64,000 bases of DNA from Actinoallomurus sp963823735 (GTDB lineage: Bacteria; Actinomycetota; Actinomycetes; Streptosporangiales; Streptosporangiaceae): assembly GCA_963823735.1 (NCBI GenBank), contig CAWGMO010000002.1, positions 2,108,001-2,172,000 of the forward strand. The letters run 5' to 3'. Shown here one piece after another: positions 25,494 to 34,107 of this stretch. The notes beneath the pieces are model-generated. The model searched no databases and was not told the origin of the DNA. It was given only the letters and a program-made list of their open reading frames with translations. A program made the translations under genes and the position numbers. Each line of letters opens with the position of its first letter. Position 1 is the stretch's first letter.

Positions 25494-26126
25494 AGCCGCC
25501 GACGTCACGGCCACCGCAGGTACGACGGTTCGCGCACCCAGGAGGAGCGCCGGGCCGAGACCCAGGGCCGCCTCCTCGACGCGACCATGGCGTGCCTCGC
25601 CGAGCTGGGCTGGTCGGGAACCTCGACCACCGAGGTCGCGCGCCGCGCCGGCGTCTCACGTGGCGCGCAGCAGCACCACTACCCCACCAAGACGCTGCTG
25701 GTCGCCGCCGCCCTCGAACACCTCCTGGAGGCGCAGCGCTTCGCGTTCGAGCGCGCCTTCGCCGACCTGCCCGAAGACCGCCGCAACGTCGAGGGCGCGC
25801 TCGACCTGCTCTGGAACATCTTCCGCGAGGCTCCGTCGCTCGCCCTGCTGGAGCTGGCCATGGCCGCGCGCACCGACGAGTCGCTGCGCGGGCTGAGCAT
25901 CGACCTCAACGAGCGCATCATCCAGGTCATCCTCGAGACCTTCCTGCGGCTGTTCCCCGAGTCACTCGACGAGGAGTTCGCGGCCACCCTCATCCGCAGC
26001 ACCTTCTCGATGTTCATCGGGCTGACCCTGCAGAACTCCCTCGACGACGACGTTCACGGCCACCAGGCCGCCGTTCTGGACCAGATGAAGAGCCTGGCCC
26101 GCCTGCTCATCCCCGACAACGCCTGA
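25494..26126 (+). CDS. TetR/AcrR-family transcriptional regulator
   Basis: 210 residues from GTG. After a basic N-terminal stretch (SSRRRHGHRRYDG) comes the TetR helix-turn-helix, TQGRLLDATMACLAELGW, TSTTEVARRAGVSRGAQQHHYPTK (about 28-70), followed by an all-helical ligand domain. It is the first gene of an apparent operon with the diiron oxygenase (14 bases away) and the SDR, and palindromes lie in its promoter. It presumably represses the operon and is relieved by a hydrophobic ligand, perhaps the substrate or product of these enzymes. An open extension of 31 codons upstream overlaps the palindromes and was rejected. Confidence 0.82.
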   Translation, partial: SRRRHGHRRYDGSRTQEERRAETQGRLLDATMACLAELGWSGTSTTEVARRAGVSRGAQQHHYPTKTLLVAAALEHLLEAQRFAFERAFADLPEDRRNVEGALDLLWNIFREAPSLALLELAMAARTDESLRGLSIDLNERIIQVILETFLRLFPESLDEEFAATLIRSTFSMFIGLTLQNSLDDDVHGHQAAVLDQMKSLARLLIPDNA

Positions 26127-26140
26127 AAGGGGACCACGAC

Positions 26141-27136
26141 ATGTCACACCCCCCGAACTCCACACTCGACGAGGAACTCCGCGAGAAGGTCGCCGACCGC
26201 AAGGCCTACGTCGGCGTCATCGAGCGCCTGTCGAAGGCCTCGGTCGACAAGCACTGGGAGGCCTACTCCGACATCCCGTGGGAGGACCCCGACTTCGGCG
26301 TCGACCCCTCCGACCCGCGCTGGGTCCTGCCGCCCATCGACCGGCTCGGCGCGACCGAGTGGTACCGGTCGCAGCCCGTCGAGATCCAGGCCCAGATCGG
26401 CCTGTGGCGCGTCGCGACGACGATGAAGATCGGCCTGCAGTTCGAGAACCTCCTCAAGCGCGGGCTGCTCGGCTACGCCTACAAGCTGCCGAACGGCTCA
26501 CCGGAGTTCCGCTACGTCCTGCACGAGACGACCGAGGAATGCCATCACGCGATGATGTTCCAGGAGTTCGTCAACCGGACGAACATGCCGATCCGCGGCA
26601 TGCCGAAGAGCCTCGACCTGCTCTCCCAGATCGCGCCGTTCATCCCGCGCATCTCCACGGAGCTGTTCTTCGTCTTCGTCCTCGGCGGCGAGGACCCCAT
26701 CGACTACGTGCAGCGCAAGACCATCAAGGGCGACCACAAGCTCCACCCGCTCCAGGACATGATCATGCGCATCCACATCGCCGAGGAGGCGCGGCACATC
26801 TCGTTCGCGCGCCACTACCTCAAGCACCGGGTGCCGAAGATGAACCGCGTACGCCGCCGGTCCCTCAGCGTCGCCGCGCCGCTGATCCTCGGCCTGATGG
26901 CGCGGGTCATGCTCGCCCCTCCCGGCCCGATGGTGAAGCACTACGGCATCCCCAAGGACGTCATCCGCGAGGCGTACGGGAGCGAGGCCTGGGCGCAGGA
27001 GCTGAAGAACTGCGTGGCCAAGATCCGTGAGCTCGCCGCCGAGCTCGGCATGGTCGACGGCTTCAGCCGCCCGATCTGGAAGGCCGTGGGACTCTGGGAC
27101 GAGCCGAAGGCCGCCCGCGTCAGGACCCCCCGGTGA
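26141..27136 (+). CDS. AurF-like diiron oxygenase
   Basis: 331 residues with AAAGGGG before the ATG. The ferritin-like diiron motifs are visible: an early Glu in LQFENLLKRG, HETTEECHHAMMFQEF (ExxH), and HIAEEARHISFARHYLKH (second ExxH). The length and spacing match the p-aminobenzoate N-oxygenase (AurF/CmlI) superfamily and its many uncharacterised actinobacterial members. Known members oxidise aryl amines or fatty-acyl substrates with O2. Lying between a TetR regulator and an SDR, it could hydroxylate a lipid that the SDR then oxidises. That pathway is inference. Confidence 0.8.
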   Translation: MSHPPNSTLDEELREKVADRKAYVGVIERLSKASVDKHWEAYSDIPWEDPDFGVDPSDPRWVLPPIDRLGATEWYRSQPVEIQAQIGLWRVATTMKIGLQFENLLKRGLLGYAYKLPNGSPEFRYVLHETTEECHHAMMFQEFVNRTNMPIRGMPKSLDLLSQIAPFIPRISTELFFVFVLGGEDPIDYVQRKTIKGDHKLHPLQDMIMRIHIAEEARHISFARHYLKHRVPKMNRVRRRSLSVAAPLILGLMARVMLAPPGPMVKHYGIPKDVIREAYGSEAWAQELKNCVAKIRELAAELGMVDGFSRPIWKAVGLWDEPKAARVRTPR

Positions 27137-27167
27137 CGATGCCCCCCGCAACGAAGGAGCCGACCCC

Positions 27168-27986
27168 ATGACCGCACGGATCGCCATCGTGACCGGCGGC
27201 GCCTCCGGCATCGGCCGTGCCATCGCGACCGCGCTCGTGACGCGCGGTGACACCGTCGTCATCGCCGACCGCGACAAGGAGCGCGCCGACGCCGTCGCCG
27301 AGCGCCTGTCCGAGCACGGCACCGCGACCGCCGCGCCGCTCGACGTGACCGACCCCGAGGCCGTCGCCGCCCTCTACGGCTCCGTACGCGAGGAGCACGG
27401 CCGGCTCGACCTGGTCTTCAACAACGCCGGGATCGCCGTCGGCGGCATGACCGAGGAGCTCACGCTCGACCACTGGAACAAGACGATCGACGTGAACCTG
27501 CGCGGCGTCGTCCACGGCGTGCACGCGGCGTACCCGATCATGCTGGAGCAGGGTCACGGGCACATCCTGAACACCGCGTCGCTCGCCGGCCTGGTGCCCG
27601 CGCCGATGATGCTGCCCTACACGACCACCAAGCACGCCGTCGTCGGCATGAGCCTGGCCCTGCGCGCCGAGGCGGCGAGCCGCGGCGTACGCGTCAGCGT
27701 GATCTGCCCCGGCTTCGTCGACACCCCGCTGCTCGACAACGCCAACCCCGACCTGCCGCAGACCGACGCGGGCACCAACGCGCGCCAGTTCGCCAAGCAG
27801 GTGCAGCGACGGCTCTACACGGCCGAGGCGCTGGCGCGCGACGTGCTCCGCGGTGTGGACAAGAACCAGGCCCTGATCGTCGCACCGGCCTCCGGGCGCG
27901 CGGCGTGGAGGGGCGTACGCCTCTCGCCGGACGCCGCGGTACGCGTCGCGGGCCGCGAGGTGAGCCGCATGCTCCGGCGCCGGTAG
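27168..27986 (+). CDS. Short-chain dehydrogenase/reductase
   Basis: 272 residues. Classical SDR motifs are VTGGASGIGRAIA at residues 8-20, the acidic cofactor residue in VVIADRD (NAD preference), FNNAGIAVGG, NTASLAG (catalytic Ser) and YTTTKHAVVG (Tyr-x3-Lys), then CPGFVDTPLL. AAGGAG sits nine bases before the ATG. The C-terminal 60 residues are longer than minimal SDRs and basic (SGRAAWRGVRLSP...SRMLRRR). It is the third gene of the TetR-diiron oxygenase set and probably oxidises or reduces that enzyme's product. Confidence 0.88.
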   Translation: MTARIAIVTGGASGIGRAIATALVTRGDTVVIADRDKERADAVAERLSEHGTATAAPLDVTDPEAVAALYGSVREEHGRLDLVFNNAGIAVGGMTEELTLDHWNKTIDVNLRGVVHGVHAAYPIMLEQGHGHILNTASLAGLVPAPMMLPYTTTKHAVVGMSLALRAEAASRGVRVSVICPGFVDTPLLDNANPDLPQTDAGTNARQFAKQVQRRLYTAEALARDVLRGVDKNQALIVAPASGRAAWRGVRLSPDAAVRVAGREVSRMLRRR

Positions 27987-28133
27987 TTCCGTCACCCTCG
28001 CCCGGTGGCGCCCGGCTGGGCGACGTCCACGCCGGCGCCACCACCGGCGCGCCGCGCGCCACCACGCCGCCGCTGCGCGGCCCGCTGGACTTCTTCATCG
28101 ATACGGAAGAACCGCTGACTCTGCGTGCCCGCG

Positions 28134-28170
28134 TAACGACCTGGAGAACGAATTGGCCGCCGGGTCGTTA
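28134..28170. promoter_or_regulatory. Inverted repeat in the peptidase upstream region
   Basis: TAACGACC and GGTCGTTA (8-bp perfect arms, plus GG/CC beyond one mismatch) are separated by 21 bases, in the 328-bp gap between the SDR and the S53 peptidase. It may be an operator or a terminator for the SDR operon. The 3' part of the gap (28180-28290) is comparatively AT-rich and should hold the peptidase promoter. Confidence 0.4.
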
Positions 28171-28314
28171 GCTCGTGCAAGTTCACCCAGCATGTCCAGT
28201 TCCGGCCCTAAGTTCCCAGTTCATGCATCTATTTCATAACGTCTATTGATTCACATGCTTCCCACCGAAAGAGTCACGTCGCGGCTTTCTTGCCGCTGAC
28301 GAAAGGACTGGTGG

Positions 28315-30333
28315 ATGTCACGAGACGGACGACGTCGTCGCGCTCTGACAGCCGCGGCCGTCGCTTTGCCGCTCATCGCGGCGGCGTTCTCGGCCACGGG
28401 CACGGCGCAGGCGACCGACCGGCACACCGTTGCTGGGACGAAACCAACATGGGCTCTGTCATCGGTCGACCGGGGCAAGACGGCCACCTCGCAGCGTATC
28501 GACGCGAAGGTCTGGCTTGCCGGACGTGACCCGAAGGGACTCGACACCTACGCCCAGGCGGTGTCGACCCCGGGGAGCCAGCAGTACCGCAAGTTCCTCA
28601 CCCCGCAGCAGTTCAACCAGCGTTTCGGGGCGACGAAGCAGCAGGTCACCGCGGTGACGAAGTGGATCCGTGACTCGGGTCTCTACGTCGACCTCGCTGG
28701 TTCGAACACGCACTACCTCCACGTGACCGGTCACGTGGACAAGGCGAAGAAGGCCTTCGGGACCGACTTCCGCAACTACTCCGCGCAGGGCACGGTCGCG
28801 CGGGCACCGGAGAGCAACGCGACCGTTCCGGCGGCCGCGGCGTCCTCCGTTCTCACGATCACTGGCCTGGACACCGGCAAGCACCTGAAGACGCACGCGG
28901 ACGCCACGCTTCCGCCGCCGGAGCCCAACTACTACGTCGCACAGCCGTGCTCGCAGTACTACGGCCAGAAGGTCGCGAACGACAAGCCGAAGGCTTACGG
29001 GAAGCACCAGCCGCGCGCGATGTGCGGCCTGCTGCCCAAGCAGCTTCGCGGCGCGTACGGCGCGACGGCCAGTGGCCTCACCGGCAAGGGCGCGACGGTC
29101 GCGATCGTCGACGCCTACGCCGCGCCGAAGATGGAGCAGGTGTCCAACACCTTCGCCAAGAAGTACGGTGACCAGCCGTTCGCCAAGGGTCAGTACCGCG
29201 AGGACCTGCCGGCCGACGGCTTCGACCTGATCGACGAGTGCGGCGCTGCCGGCTGGTACGGCGAGGAAGCCCTCGACGTCACGGCCGTCCACGCCATGGC
29301 CCCCAAGGCCAACGTCGTCTACGTCGCGGGCAAGAACTGCAGCGACGGCCTTGACGGCGCACTCACCCGGATCGTCGACAACCACCTGGCCGACATCGTC
29401 AGCAACTCTTGGGGCGACCTGTCGGAGCACTACACCCAGGCGATGACCGACGCCGAGGAGTCGATCTTCAAGCAGGGCGCGATCGAGGGCATCGGTTTCT
29501 ACTTCTCGACCGGTGACTGCGGCTACGAGGTGCCCGGCACCCCGTGCCAGGCCCGCTACGGCGACGCCGGATCCACCCACCGCCAGACCGACATGCCGAC
29601 CTCCGACCCGTGGGTGACCGCGGTCGGCGGCACGTCCCTCGCGGTCGGCGCGCACAACAACTACAAGTTCGAGGCGGACTGGAACGTCCAGTACGACAAG
29701 CTTGCCGCCAACGGCAAGAGCTGGAGCACTCCGCCTCCCGGAACGTACCCGTCCACCTACTCGGCCGGTGGCGGTGGCGGCACGGCCGCCCAGTTCACCC
29801 AGCCCGGCTATCAGCGCGGTGTCGTTCCGAACTCGCTGAGCACCGACCTGCCGGACGGTACGACGGCCAAGCAGCCGATGCGTGTCATCCCTGACATCTC
29901 GGCGGTCGCCGACTCCGGTACCGGCATCCGGTACCCGGAGTGGGCTCAGCTGGCCGACGGTTCGTTCGGCTACGCGGAGAGCCGCGTCGGCGGCACCAGC
30001 CTCGCTTGCCCGATCATCGCGGGCCTGCAGGCGCTGGCGCAGCAGGCACAGGGCCGTCAGCCGATCGGCTTCGCCAACCCGTCGATCTACCAGCGGGCCG
30101 GCAAGCACGTGTTCCACGACGTGACCGACCACCCGCTGGGCCGGGACAAGGTCGCCTACGTCCGTACCAACTACACCGACCCCTACGCCATGAAGGGGCC
30201 GCTGCTGTACATCCTCGTCACGACCGGGAACGGGGGCATTCCGAAGAGCGACGCTCTCTCGGCGACCCCGGGCTACGACCGTGGCACCGGTGTCGGCAGC
30301 CCGACCTCCGCGTACCTGCGGTCGTTCGGATAA
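28315..30333 (+). CDS. Secreted S53 (sedolisin) serine-carboxyl peptidase
   Basis: 672 residues. The signal peptide is residues 1-33 (RRALTAAAVALPLIAAAFSA, cleavage near AQA). The pro-kumamolisin activation domain spans about 40-185 (VWLAGRDPKGLDTYAQAVS, PGSQQYRKFLTPQQFNQRF). The catalytic domain begins after about residue 205. The catalytic Glu and Asp are E317 and D321 in GEEALDVTAVHAMAP, and the nucleophile is S562 in GGTSLACP. The C-terminal HDVTDH segment and Asp residues could bind calcium. Sedolisins act in acidic surroundings and are released by autoprocessing. It is a single-gene unit followed by a perfect 17-bp terminator stem. Confidence 0.93.
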   Translation: MSRDGRRRRALTAAAVALPLIAAAFSATGTAQATDRHTVAGTKPTWALSSVDRGKTATSQRIDAKVWLAGRDPKGLDTYAQAVSTPGSQQYRKFLTPQQFNQRFGATKQQVTAVTKWIRDSGLYVDLAGSNTHYLHVTGHVDKAKKAFGTDFRNYSAQGTVARAPESNATVPAAAASSVLTITGLDTGKHLKTHADATLPPPEPNYYVAQPCSQYYGQKVANDKPKAYGKHQPRAMCGLLPKQLRGAYGATASGLTGKGATVAIVDAYAAPKMEQVSNTFAKKYGDQPFAKGQYREDLPADGFDLIDECGAAGWYGEEALDVTAVHAMAPKANVVYVAGKNCSDGLDGALTRIVDNHLADIVSNSWGDLSEHYTQAMTDAEESIFKQGAIEGIGFYFSTGDCGYEVPGTPCQARYGDAGSTHRQTDMPTSDPWVTAVGGTSLAVGAHNNYKFEADWNVQYDKLAANGKSWSTPPPGTYPSTYSAGGGGGTAAQFTQPGYQRGVVPNSLSTDLPDGTTAKQPMRVIPDISAVADSGTGIRYPEWAQLADGSFGYAESRVGGTSLACPIIAGLQALAQQAQGRQPIGFANPSIYQRAGKHVFHDVTDHPLGRDKVAYVRTNYTDPYAMKGPLLYILVTTGNGGIPKSDALSATPGYDRGTGVGSPTSAYLRSFG

Positions 30334-30366
30334 GTAGGTCCGTACGGGCCGTGAGGCCCTGACGGA

Positions 30367-30403
30367 ACGAAGGGCCAGGTGCCATCGGCACCTGGCCCTT
30401 CGT
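30367..30403. terminator. Perfect 17-bp hairpin terminator
   Basis: ACGAAGGGCCAGGTGCC and GGCACCTGGCCCTTCGT are perfectly complementary around a three-base loop. The hairpin lies 33 bases after the peptidase stop and 10 bases after the convergent TetR stop, so it can terminate both. Confidence 0.85.
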
Positions 30404-30413
30404 CATGTCCGGC

Positions 30414-31112
30414 TCAGGCGGGCAGGCCGATGAACCTCGCCAGGCCCGTCATGCCGTGGTCGAAGACCGCGGCGCGGTCGGTGACGACGTTCGTGAACTG
30501 GCCGAACAGCTCGAAGCTGACGTTGCCGAACACGCTCGGCCAGACGGTGAGCACGCGGGCGACCACGTCGTCCGGCACGCCGGGCATGACCGCCTCACGG
30601 ATCAGCGCGGCGTCTCCCGTGAAGGTCTCCGGCGGAGGGCCGCCGGGCTGCGGGGTGAGCACGCCCTCCCGGCAGGCGTCGACGACGACCCCGCAGAAGA
30701 CCGTCATGTAGCGCGTCGCCGGCACGATCGTGTCCTGCGGGGCCTGGTAGCCGGGGACGGGCGAGCCGTAGAGCAGGGCGTACTCGTGGGGATGCGCGAG
30801 CCCCCACTCGCGTACGGCGCGGCACACCGCGAGCCAGCGGCCGAGGTGGTCACCGCGCGGGCAGGCCGCCTCCGCCTCCTCGACCGCGTCGCTGATGGCG
30901 TTGTACCCGTCGATGATCAACGCGGTGAGGAGGTCGTCGCGGCTCGCGAAGTAGCGATAGATGGCCGAGGAGGCCATGCCCATCTCCCGCGCGACGGCAC
31001 GCAGGGAGAGCCCGGCGGCGCCGTCGCTCGCCAGTTGCCTGCGGGCGATCTCGGTGATCTCGCGCGTCAGCTCCGCGCGCACGCGTTCCCGTGCCGTACG
31101 GCCAGCGTTCAT
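30414..31112 (-). CDS. TetR/AcrR-family regulator with WHG-type C-terminal domain
   Basis: 232 residues. The HTH spans about residues 10-55 (TREITEIARRQL, LSLRAVAREMGMASSAIYRYF), and the C-terminal ligand domain carries the WPSVFGNVSFELFGQF segment seen in TetR_C_33 proteins. The start MNAGRTARERV fits the family. The open frame continues 45 codons upstream into low-quality sequence. The neighbouring phosphotransferase gene on the same strand ends 47 bases upstream, with a terminator-like hairpin between, so this gene probably has its own promoter. Its target is unknown. Confidence 0.82.
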   Translation of the reverse strand: MNAGRTARERVRAELTREITEIARRQLASDGAAGLSLRAVAREMGMASSAIYRYFASRDDLLTALIIDGYNAISDAVEEAEAACPRGDHLGRWLAVCRAVREWGLAHPHEYALLYGSPVPGYQAPQDTIVPATRYMTVFCGVVVDACREGVLTPQPGGPPPETFTGDAALIREAVMPGVPDDVVARVLTVWPSVFGNVSFELFGQFTNVVTDRAAVFDHGMTGLARFIGLPA

Positions 31113-31140
31113 GACCCGACCATAACAGAGCATCGCACCT

Positions 31141-31158
31141 AAAAGAGAGCGGCGCTCT
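31141..31158 (-). terminator. Short intrinsic terminator after the phosphotransferase gene
   Basis: On the minus strand AGAGC-GCC-GCTCT is followed by CTTTT, immediately after the TGA of the gene ending at 31159. The stem is short but the position and the T-run support a terminator. Confidence 0.5.
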
Positions 31159-32070
31159 TCAGGTGACGGCACGCCCGATGGCGGCGAGCGCCTCGGCCAA
31201 GAGCCGCTCGCGGCCCGTGGACGCGGCGTACTCCGCCAGGATCGCACCGAGGAAGACGGCCAGCACGCGGGCCCTCAGCTCGCGCCCGCCGCCGACCGGC
31301 CCGTACGCGGACAGCAGCGCCGTACGCGACGGGCCCTCGAAGCCGCCGTAGGCCAGCGAGAGGTCCACGGCGGGGTCGGCGAGGCACAGGTCGCCCCAGT
31401 CGATGACGCCGGCCGCCCGCGAGTCCTCGCCGACCAGCAGGTGGCGTACGTGCAGGTCCCCGTGGACGACCGTGAACGCCTCCCCGGACGGCCCGAGCCG
31501 CTCGCCGTCGGCCAGCAGGCGTTCCACGCGCGGGTCGGGACGCCAGATCCCCTCGCGAGCCAGGCGCCCGAGCCGTTCGCGCGCCATCGGGGCGCGTACG
31601 GCGGGGTCGCCGCGCCGCATGGGGTCACGGGGCAGCTCCGGCGCCTCCGCGACCAGCGACGGGTCGTGCAGGACCCGCAGGAACTCCCCCAGCCCGGCCG
31701 CCGCGCCGCCGCGCTCCGCGGCGGGCAGGCCGGACTCGGCGAGCTCCCGGCCGTGGATCATGCGGGCGCCCCAGAACGGCCATGGGTACCCGTCGGCGGG
31801 CCGCCCGACCAGCTCGGGGACGGGGACGGGAAGCGGCAGCCGCGGGGCCAGGCGCGGCAGGACGGCGATCTCCCGGCGTACGCCCGGCACCGCCACCTCG
31901 CGGCGCGGGAACCGGAACACCCACAGGCCGCCGACGAGGAAGACCGTGTTGTCCCACCCGGTCGCCAGCTCGCGCACCGGAGCGCCGCGCAGCGCGGCGA
32001 ACTGCCCTCCGACCAGCTCGGCGGCCCGCCCCGGCGACACGGTCCGCTCAGGGGTCCACTCGGCGGTCAC
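31159..32070 (-). CDS. Aminoglycoside-phosphotransferase-fold kinase
   Basis: 303 residues from GTG. APH-type motifs are the nucleotide-binding N-lobe TGWDNTVFLVGGLWVFRFPRR, the catalytic loop VVHGDLHVRHLLVG (HGDxH) near residue 205, and the metal-binding IDWGDLCLADPAVDLS. There is no signal peptide. The fold covers antibiotic-modifying enzymes but also kinases of homoserine, choline, fructosamine and trehalose. Nothing here points to a particular substrate, so I avoid calling it a resistance gene. It is the sole gene of its unit, divergent from the small acidic protein gene. Confidence 0.8.
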   Translation of the reverse strand: MTAEWTPERTVSPGRAAELVGGQFAALRGAPVRELATGWDNTVFLVGGLWVFRFPRREVAVPGVRREIAVLPRLAPRLPLPVPVPELVGRPADGYPWPFWGARMIHGRELAESGLPAAERGGAAAGLGEFLRVLHDPSLVAEAPELPRDPMRRGDPAVRAPMARERLGRLAREGIWRPDPRVERLLADGERLGPSGEAFTVVHGDLHVRHLLVGEDSRAAGVIDWGDLCLADPAVDLSLAYGGFEGPSRTALLSAYGPVGGGRELRARVLAVFLGAILAEYAASTGRERLLAEALAAIGRAVT

Positions 32071-32156
32071 GTGCCGGGACGCTACCGCACCGGCCCGCTC
32101 CGTTAGGAGAGTCCTACGCTGGGAAGCACACGATCATCGGATGCGAGGAGACGACC

Positions 32157-32324
32157 ATGGATTCCAAGGATCGGCGCGAAGATGACACGGGCCGCGACCA
32201 CCCGCACGAGAAGGTCGCGGAGGAGCTCTCCGACCGCGCCGCCGACTCCGTCGGGCAGCGCTACGACGGCACCAAGGAGGCCTACGAGCACGCCCCCGAG
32301 CAGGTGGACGACGACCAGGACTAG
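32157..32324 (+). CDS. Small, highly charged protein (55 residues)
   Basis: The ATG has GAGGAG seven bases upstream. The product starts MDSKDRREDDTGRDHPHEKV and is made almost entirely of charged and polar residues (many Asp/Glu/Lys/Arg, no hydrophobic core), with AEELSDRAADSVGQRYDGTK in the middle. It is likely intrinsically disordered or a short helix. It has its own ribosome site and is convergent with the GDSL gene, 16 bases apart. I do not recognise a family. Confidence 0.6.
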   Translation: MDSKDRREDDTGRDHPHEKVAEELSDRAADSVGQRYDGTKEAYEHAPEQVDDDQD

Positions 32325-32340
32325 GGGGTGTCCGGTCCCC

Positions 32341-33482
32341 CTAGGGCTTCGCGAACGGGCCGGTGAAGGCCAGCGCGGCGAAGCGTTCGCCGATGCGGCG
32401 GTGTGTGGCGGCGTCCGGGTGGAGCCCGTCCGGGAGCGGTAGTTCGGCGGCGTCGGCCTCGCCGTAGAGGGCGCGGCCGTCGAGGTAGTGCAGGTTCGGG
32501 TCGTTCCGTCGCTCTACGATCTGAGCCAGTTCGTCCCGTATGACGCCCAGGGTGAGCTTGCCGCCTGCCGCTCCGCCGGATCTCCCGTGGCGCGGAACCG
32601 GACCTGCCCGGGCACGCTGAGGTCCGGGGCGCTGGGGCCCGGGGTGTTCTCGTGGACCGGGCACAGGATGGGCGAGACGACCAGCAGCGGCGTCGACGGG
32701 CGGCCCTCGCGGATGGTGTCGAGGAACCCGTGGACGGCGGGCGTGAAGGCGCGCAGGCGCATCAGGTCCGCGTTCACCAGGTTGATGCCGATCTTGATGC
32801 TGATCAGGTCGGCGGGGGTGTCGCGCAGCGCGCGTGCGGTGAACGGGTCGAGCAGGGCGCTGCCGCCCAGCCCCAGGTTGACCAGGTCGACGCCGCCCAG
32901 CGAGGCGGCGAGCGCGGGCCAGGTGGTGGTGGGGCTCGCGGCGTCGGAGCCGTGGCTGATCGAGCTGCCGTGGTGCAGCCACACCCGGCGCCCGCCCGGC
33001 GGCACGGGTTCGACGGGGGCGTCGGTGCGCAGGGCGAGGAGCTCGGTGGTCTCGGTGTGCGGCAGCCAGATCTCGACGTCCTTGACGGTGTCCGGCAGGC
33101 CGGCGAAGCGGAGGGTGCCGGGCGGGCCGGGCCGGTGCTCGGCGCTCCCGGTCATCATGTCGATCGTCAGGGTGTTACCACCGGTCACACCGGCCTGGCC
33201 GGCCAGGCGGCCGTCCACGAGCAGGTCGTACACGCCGTCCGGGCGTGGCGGGGCGCCGGCGTAGACCCGTTTGGTCGGCACCGTGTCCAGTTCGACGGCG
33301 GTGGCACGGGTGCGGAAGACCAGGCGCACGCCGGAGGGCTGGGACTCCGCCATGGCGAGCTGCGGATCGGCGCACTGGGCGCGCGCACGTGCGGGCAGCC
33401 GGTGCGGCAGCACGCCGCGCGCGGTCGCGCTCCAGGTCGAGGGCGCCGCGCAGGAGGTCACCGTGATCGGCGTGGTGATCAT
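32341..33482 (-). pseudogene. SGNH/GDSL-family hydrolase interrupted by frameshifts
   Basis: The body of the protein is intact in one frame: MAESQPSGVRLVFRTRATAV, the nucleophile block HHGSSISHGSDAASP, NLGLGGSALLDP, ISIKIGINLVNADLM and LLVVSPILCPVHE. Near 32560 (after GDPAERQA) the conserved continuation GKLTLGVIRDELAQIVE...LPLPDGLHPDA (with the catalytic Asp-x-x-His) is found only in another frame, ending at 32341. The N-terminus also seems to leave and rejoin the frame: DLLRGALDLER is readable one base off, between ITV and RGVLPHRLP. Without a corrected frame the Asp-His pair is lost. Its ATG overlaps the TetR stop. A sequencing error at 32560 is possible. Confidence 0.7.
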
Positions 33483-34048
33483 TTCGGCGGCCAGTTCCGC
33501 AGCAGGGCGTCGAGGGCGTCCATGATCCGGGACCAGGTCTCCTGGGTGTCGGGGGCGCTGTGGCTGAACCCTCCCCCCATCTCCAGGCTGACGTAGCCGT
33601 GGAAGACGCTGCCCAGCAGCCGGACCGCGTGCGTCTGGTCCGGCTCGTCCAGGTCGTAGCCGCGCAGGATCGCCCGCGTCATCCGCGCGTGCCGGACACC
33701 GGCGCTGGCCGCGGCGGCCTCCGGGCTCAGCCTGAGCTGCGCGGCGGCGTAACGGCCGGGATGCTCGCGCGCGTAGTCGCGGTAGACGTCCGCGAAGGCG
33801 GCCAGGGCGTCCTTGCCGGCCCGCCCGGCCAGCGCGGCGGCACACCGGTCGGCGAGCTCCTCCAGCGCGAGCAGGGCGATCTTGGTCTTGAGGTCCTGGG
33901 AGTTCTCCAGGTGGGAGTAGAGGCTCGCCACCTTGACGTCGAACCGCCGGGCGAGCTCGGAGACGGTCACCTGGTCGAAGCCGACCTCGTCGGCGAGCTC
34001 GGCTCCCGCACGGGTCAGGCGCTCCGCGGTCAGTCCTGCGCGAACCAT
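33479..34048 (-). CDS. TetR-family regulator of the monooxygenase/GDSL locus
   Basis: 189 residues. The HTH spans about 8-50 (LTRAGAELADEVGFDQVTVSELARRFDVKVASLYSHL), and the C-terminal domain contains LLGSVFHGYVSLEMGGGFSH, typical of WHG-domain TetR proteins. The TGA overlaps the ATG of the GDSL gene by four bases, so they are co-translated. The flavin monooxygenase gene precedes it on the same strand. A palindrome (CCTAA-N5-TTAGG) sits in the 59-bp gap upstream and is a likely operator for this protein. Confidence 0.82.
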   Translation of the reverse strand: MVRAGLTAERLTRAGAELADEVGFDQVTVSELARRFDVKVASLYSHLENSQDLKTKIALLALEELADRCAAALAGRAGKDALAAFADVYRDYAREHPGRYAAAQLRLSPEAAAASAGVRHARMTRAILRGYDLDEPDQTHAVRLLGSVFHGYVSLEMGGGFSHSAPDTQETWSRIMDALDALLRNWPPK

Positions 34049-34086
34049 GCCCTTCCTCTCATCTGGCAGAACTGATTATGCGATTA

Positions 34087-34101
34087 CCTAATACCTTTAG
34101 G
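34087..34101. promoter_or_regulatory. TetR operator candidate, CCTAA-N5-TTAGG
   Basis: A perfect 5-bp-arm palindrome inside an AT-rich patch (GCGATTACCTAATACC) between the monooxygenase stop (34108) and the TetR start (34048). This AT content is exceptional for the window and marks a promoter, probably autoregulated. Confidence 0.5.
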
Positions 34102-34107
34102 CAAATC

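Noticed and set aside
31159..32070. Aminoglycoside resistance gene
   Set aside because: The fold is shared by many metabolic kinases and nothing in context points to resistance.
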